A stretch of DNA of 64,000 nt from the NCBI RefSeq assembly GCF_016909575.1, contig NZ_JAFBGA010000004.1, positions 310,001-374,000 on the forward strand, written 5' to 3'. The notes under the pieces are model-generated. The model saw only the letters and a list, made by a program, of their open reading frames with translations. It did no database searches and was not told where the DNA came from. Source of the DNA: Streptomyces sp. HB132. GTDB lineage: Bacteria > Actinomycetota > Actinomycetes > Streptomycetales > Streptomycetaceae. Shown piece by piece: positions 63,896-64,000 of the stretch (position 1 is the first letter of the stretch; each line of letters begins with the position of its first letter). Position numbers and translations under genes: made by a program.

Positions 63896-64000
63896 GCGGT
63901 CATCTCCTTGCTATACGACGTTTTTGGCCATCCTTCCACGTGGGACGGGGCAGCGCGATGTCCGTTTTCCGCCGGACCGGCGCGGGCCTTCGGGCCACCC
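63896..64000. other. Upstream region of pepN at the window edge
   Basis: Holds the pepN ribosome site (AAGGAG at 63909-63904 on the minus strand) and presumably its promoter. No further gene can be read before the window ends. Confidence 0.5.

Noticed and set aside
63911..63916. GTATAG as a -10 box for pepN
   Set aside because: It would place the transcript start at or after the ribosome site, leaving no usable leader.

Overview
The window is very GC-rich, densely coding actinobacterial chromosome. GTG and TTG starts, short overlapping operons (ATGA and GTGA junctions), strong GC bias at third codon positions and the gene families present all point to Streptomyces or a close relative. I see no phage, plasmid, insertion sequence, rRNA or CRISPR. 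The only RNA gene is a tRNA-Arg(TCT).

Layout. 1-6.2 kb: a myo-inositol catabolic operon (iolC, a Cgl0159-type aldolase, iolB, iolD, mmsA) closed by a perfect hairpin. 6.3-9.7 kb: a secreted NlpC/P60-like hydrolase, an APH-family protein, a DUF4291 protein and a decayed GNAT acetyltransferase. 9.8-15.2 kb: an unusual hydrolase-ABC ATPase fusion with its permease, then a YfbK-type VWA lipoprotein. 15.3-20.8 kb: an L-rhamnose uptake operon (rhaM, binding protein, two permeases, double ATPase) read leftward from a region with two facing promoters, each carrying a LacI-type palindrome. 20.8-23.2 kb: a phosphoribosyltransferase-hydrolase fusion, a HAD-IIA phosphatase and the tRNA. 23.5-27.7 kb: two coupled P-loop GTPases and a short SSB. 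27.9-32.9 kb: a thioester-domain surface protein, EttA, a hotdog thioesterase, an unknown protein and a group II truncated haemoglobin beside a 52-bp perfect palindrome.

32.9-43.9 kb is a seven-gene leftward block: a GlnX-like membrane protein, a GlnH-like binding protein, a coiled-coil protein, a PknG-like kinase, a PP2C phosphatase, a VWA protein and an FHA protein. It looks like a complete amino-acid-sensing phospho-signalling unit. The core is known from mycobacterial PknG; the added phosphatase, FHA, VWA and coiled-coil members make it the best candidate here for a larger, little-described system.

44.1-50.9 kb: an ABC sugar importer with a GH4 6-phospho-glycosidase, a BadF-type sugar kinase and a ROK repressor with a clear operator. 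51-56 kb: an MscS-type channel, an HNH nuclease and a large secreted GH84-family protein whose catalytic Asp-Asp pair reads Gln-Asn. 56.3-61.3 kb: a small repeat protein next to malQ, a small membrane protein, a LysR regulator and allantoicase. 61.3-63.9 kb: aminopeptidase N.
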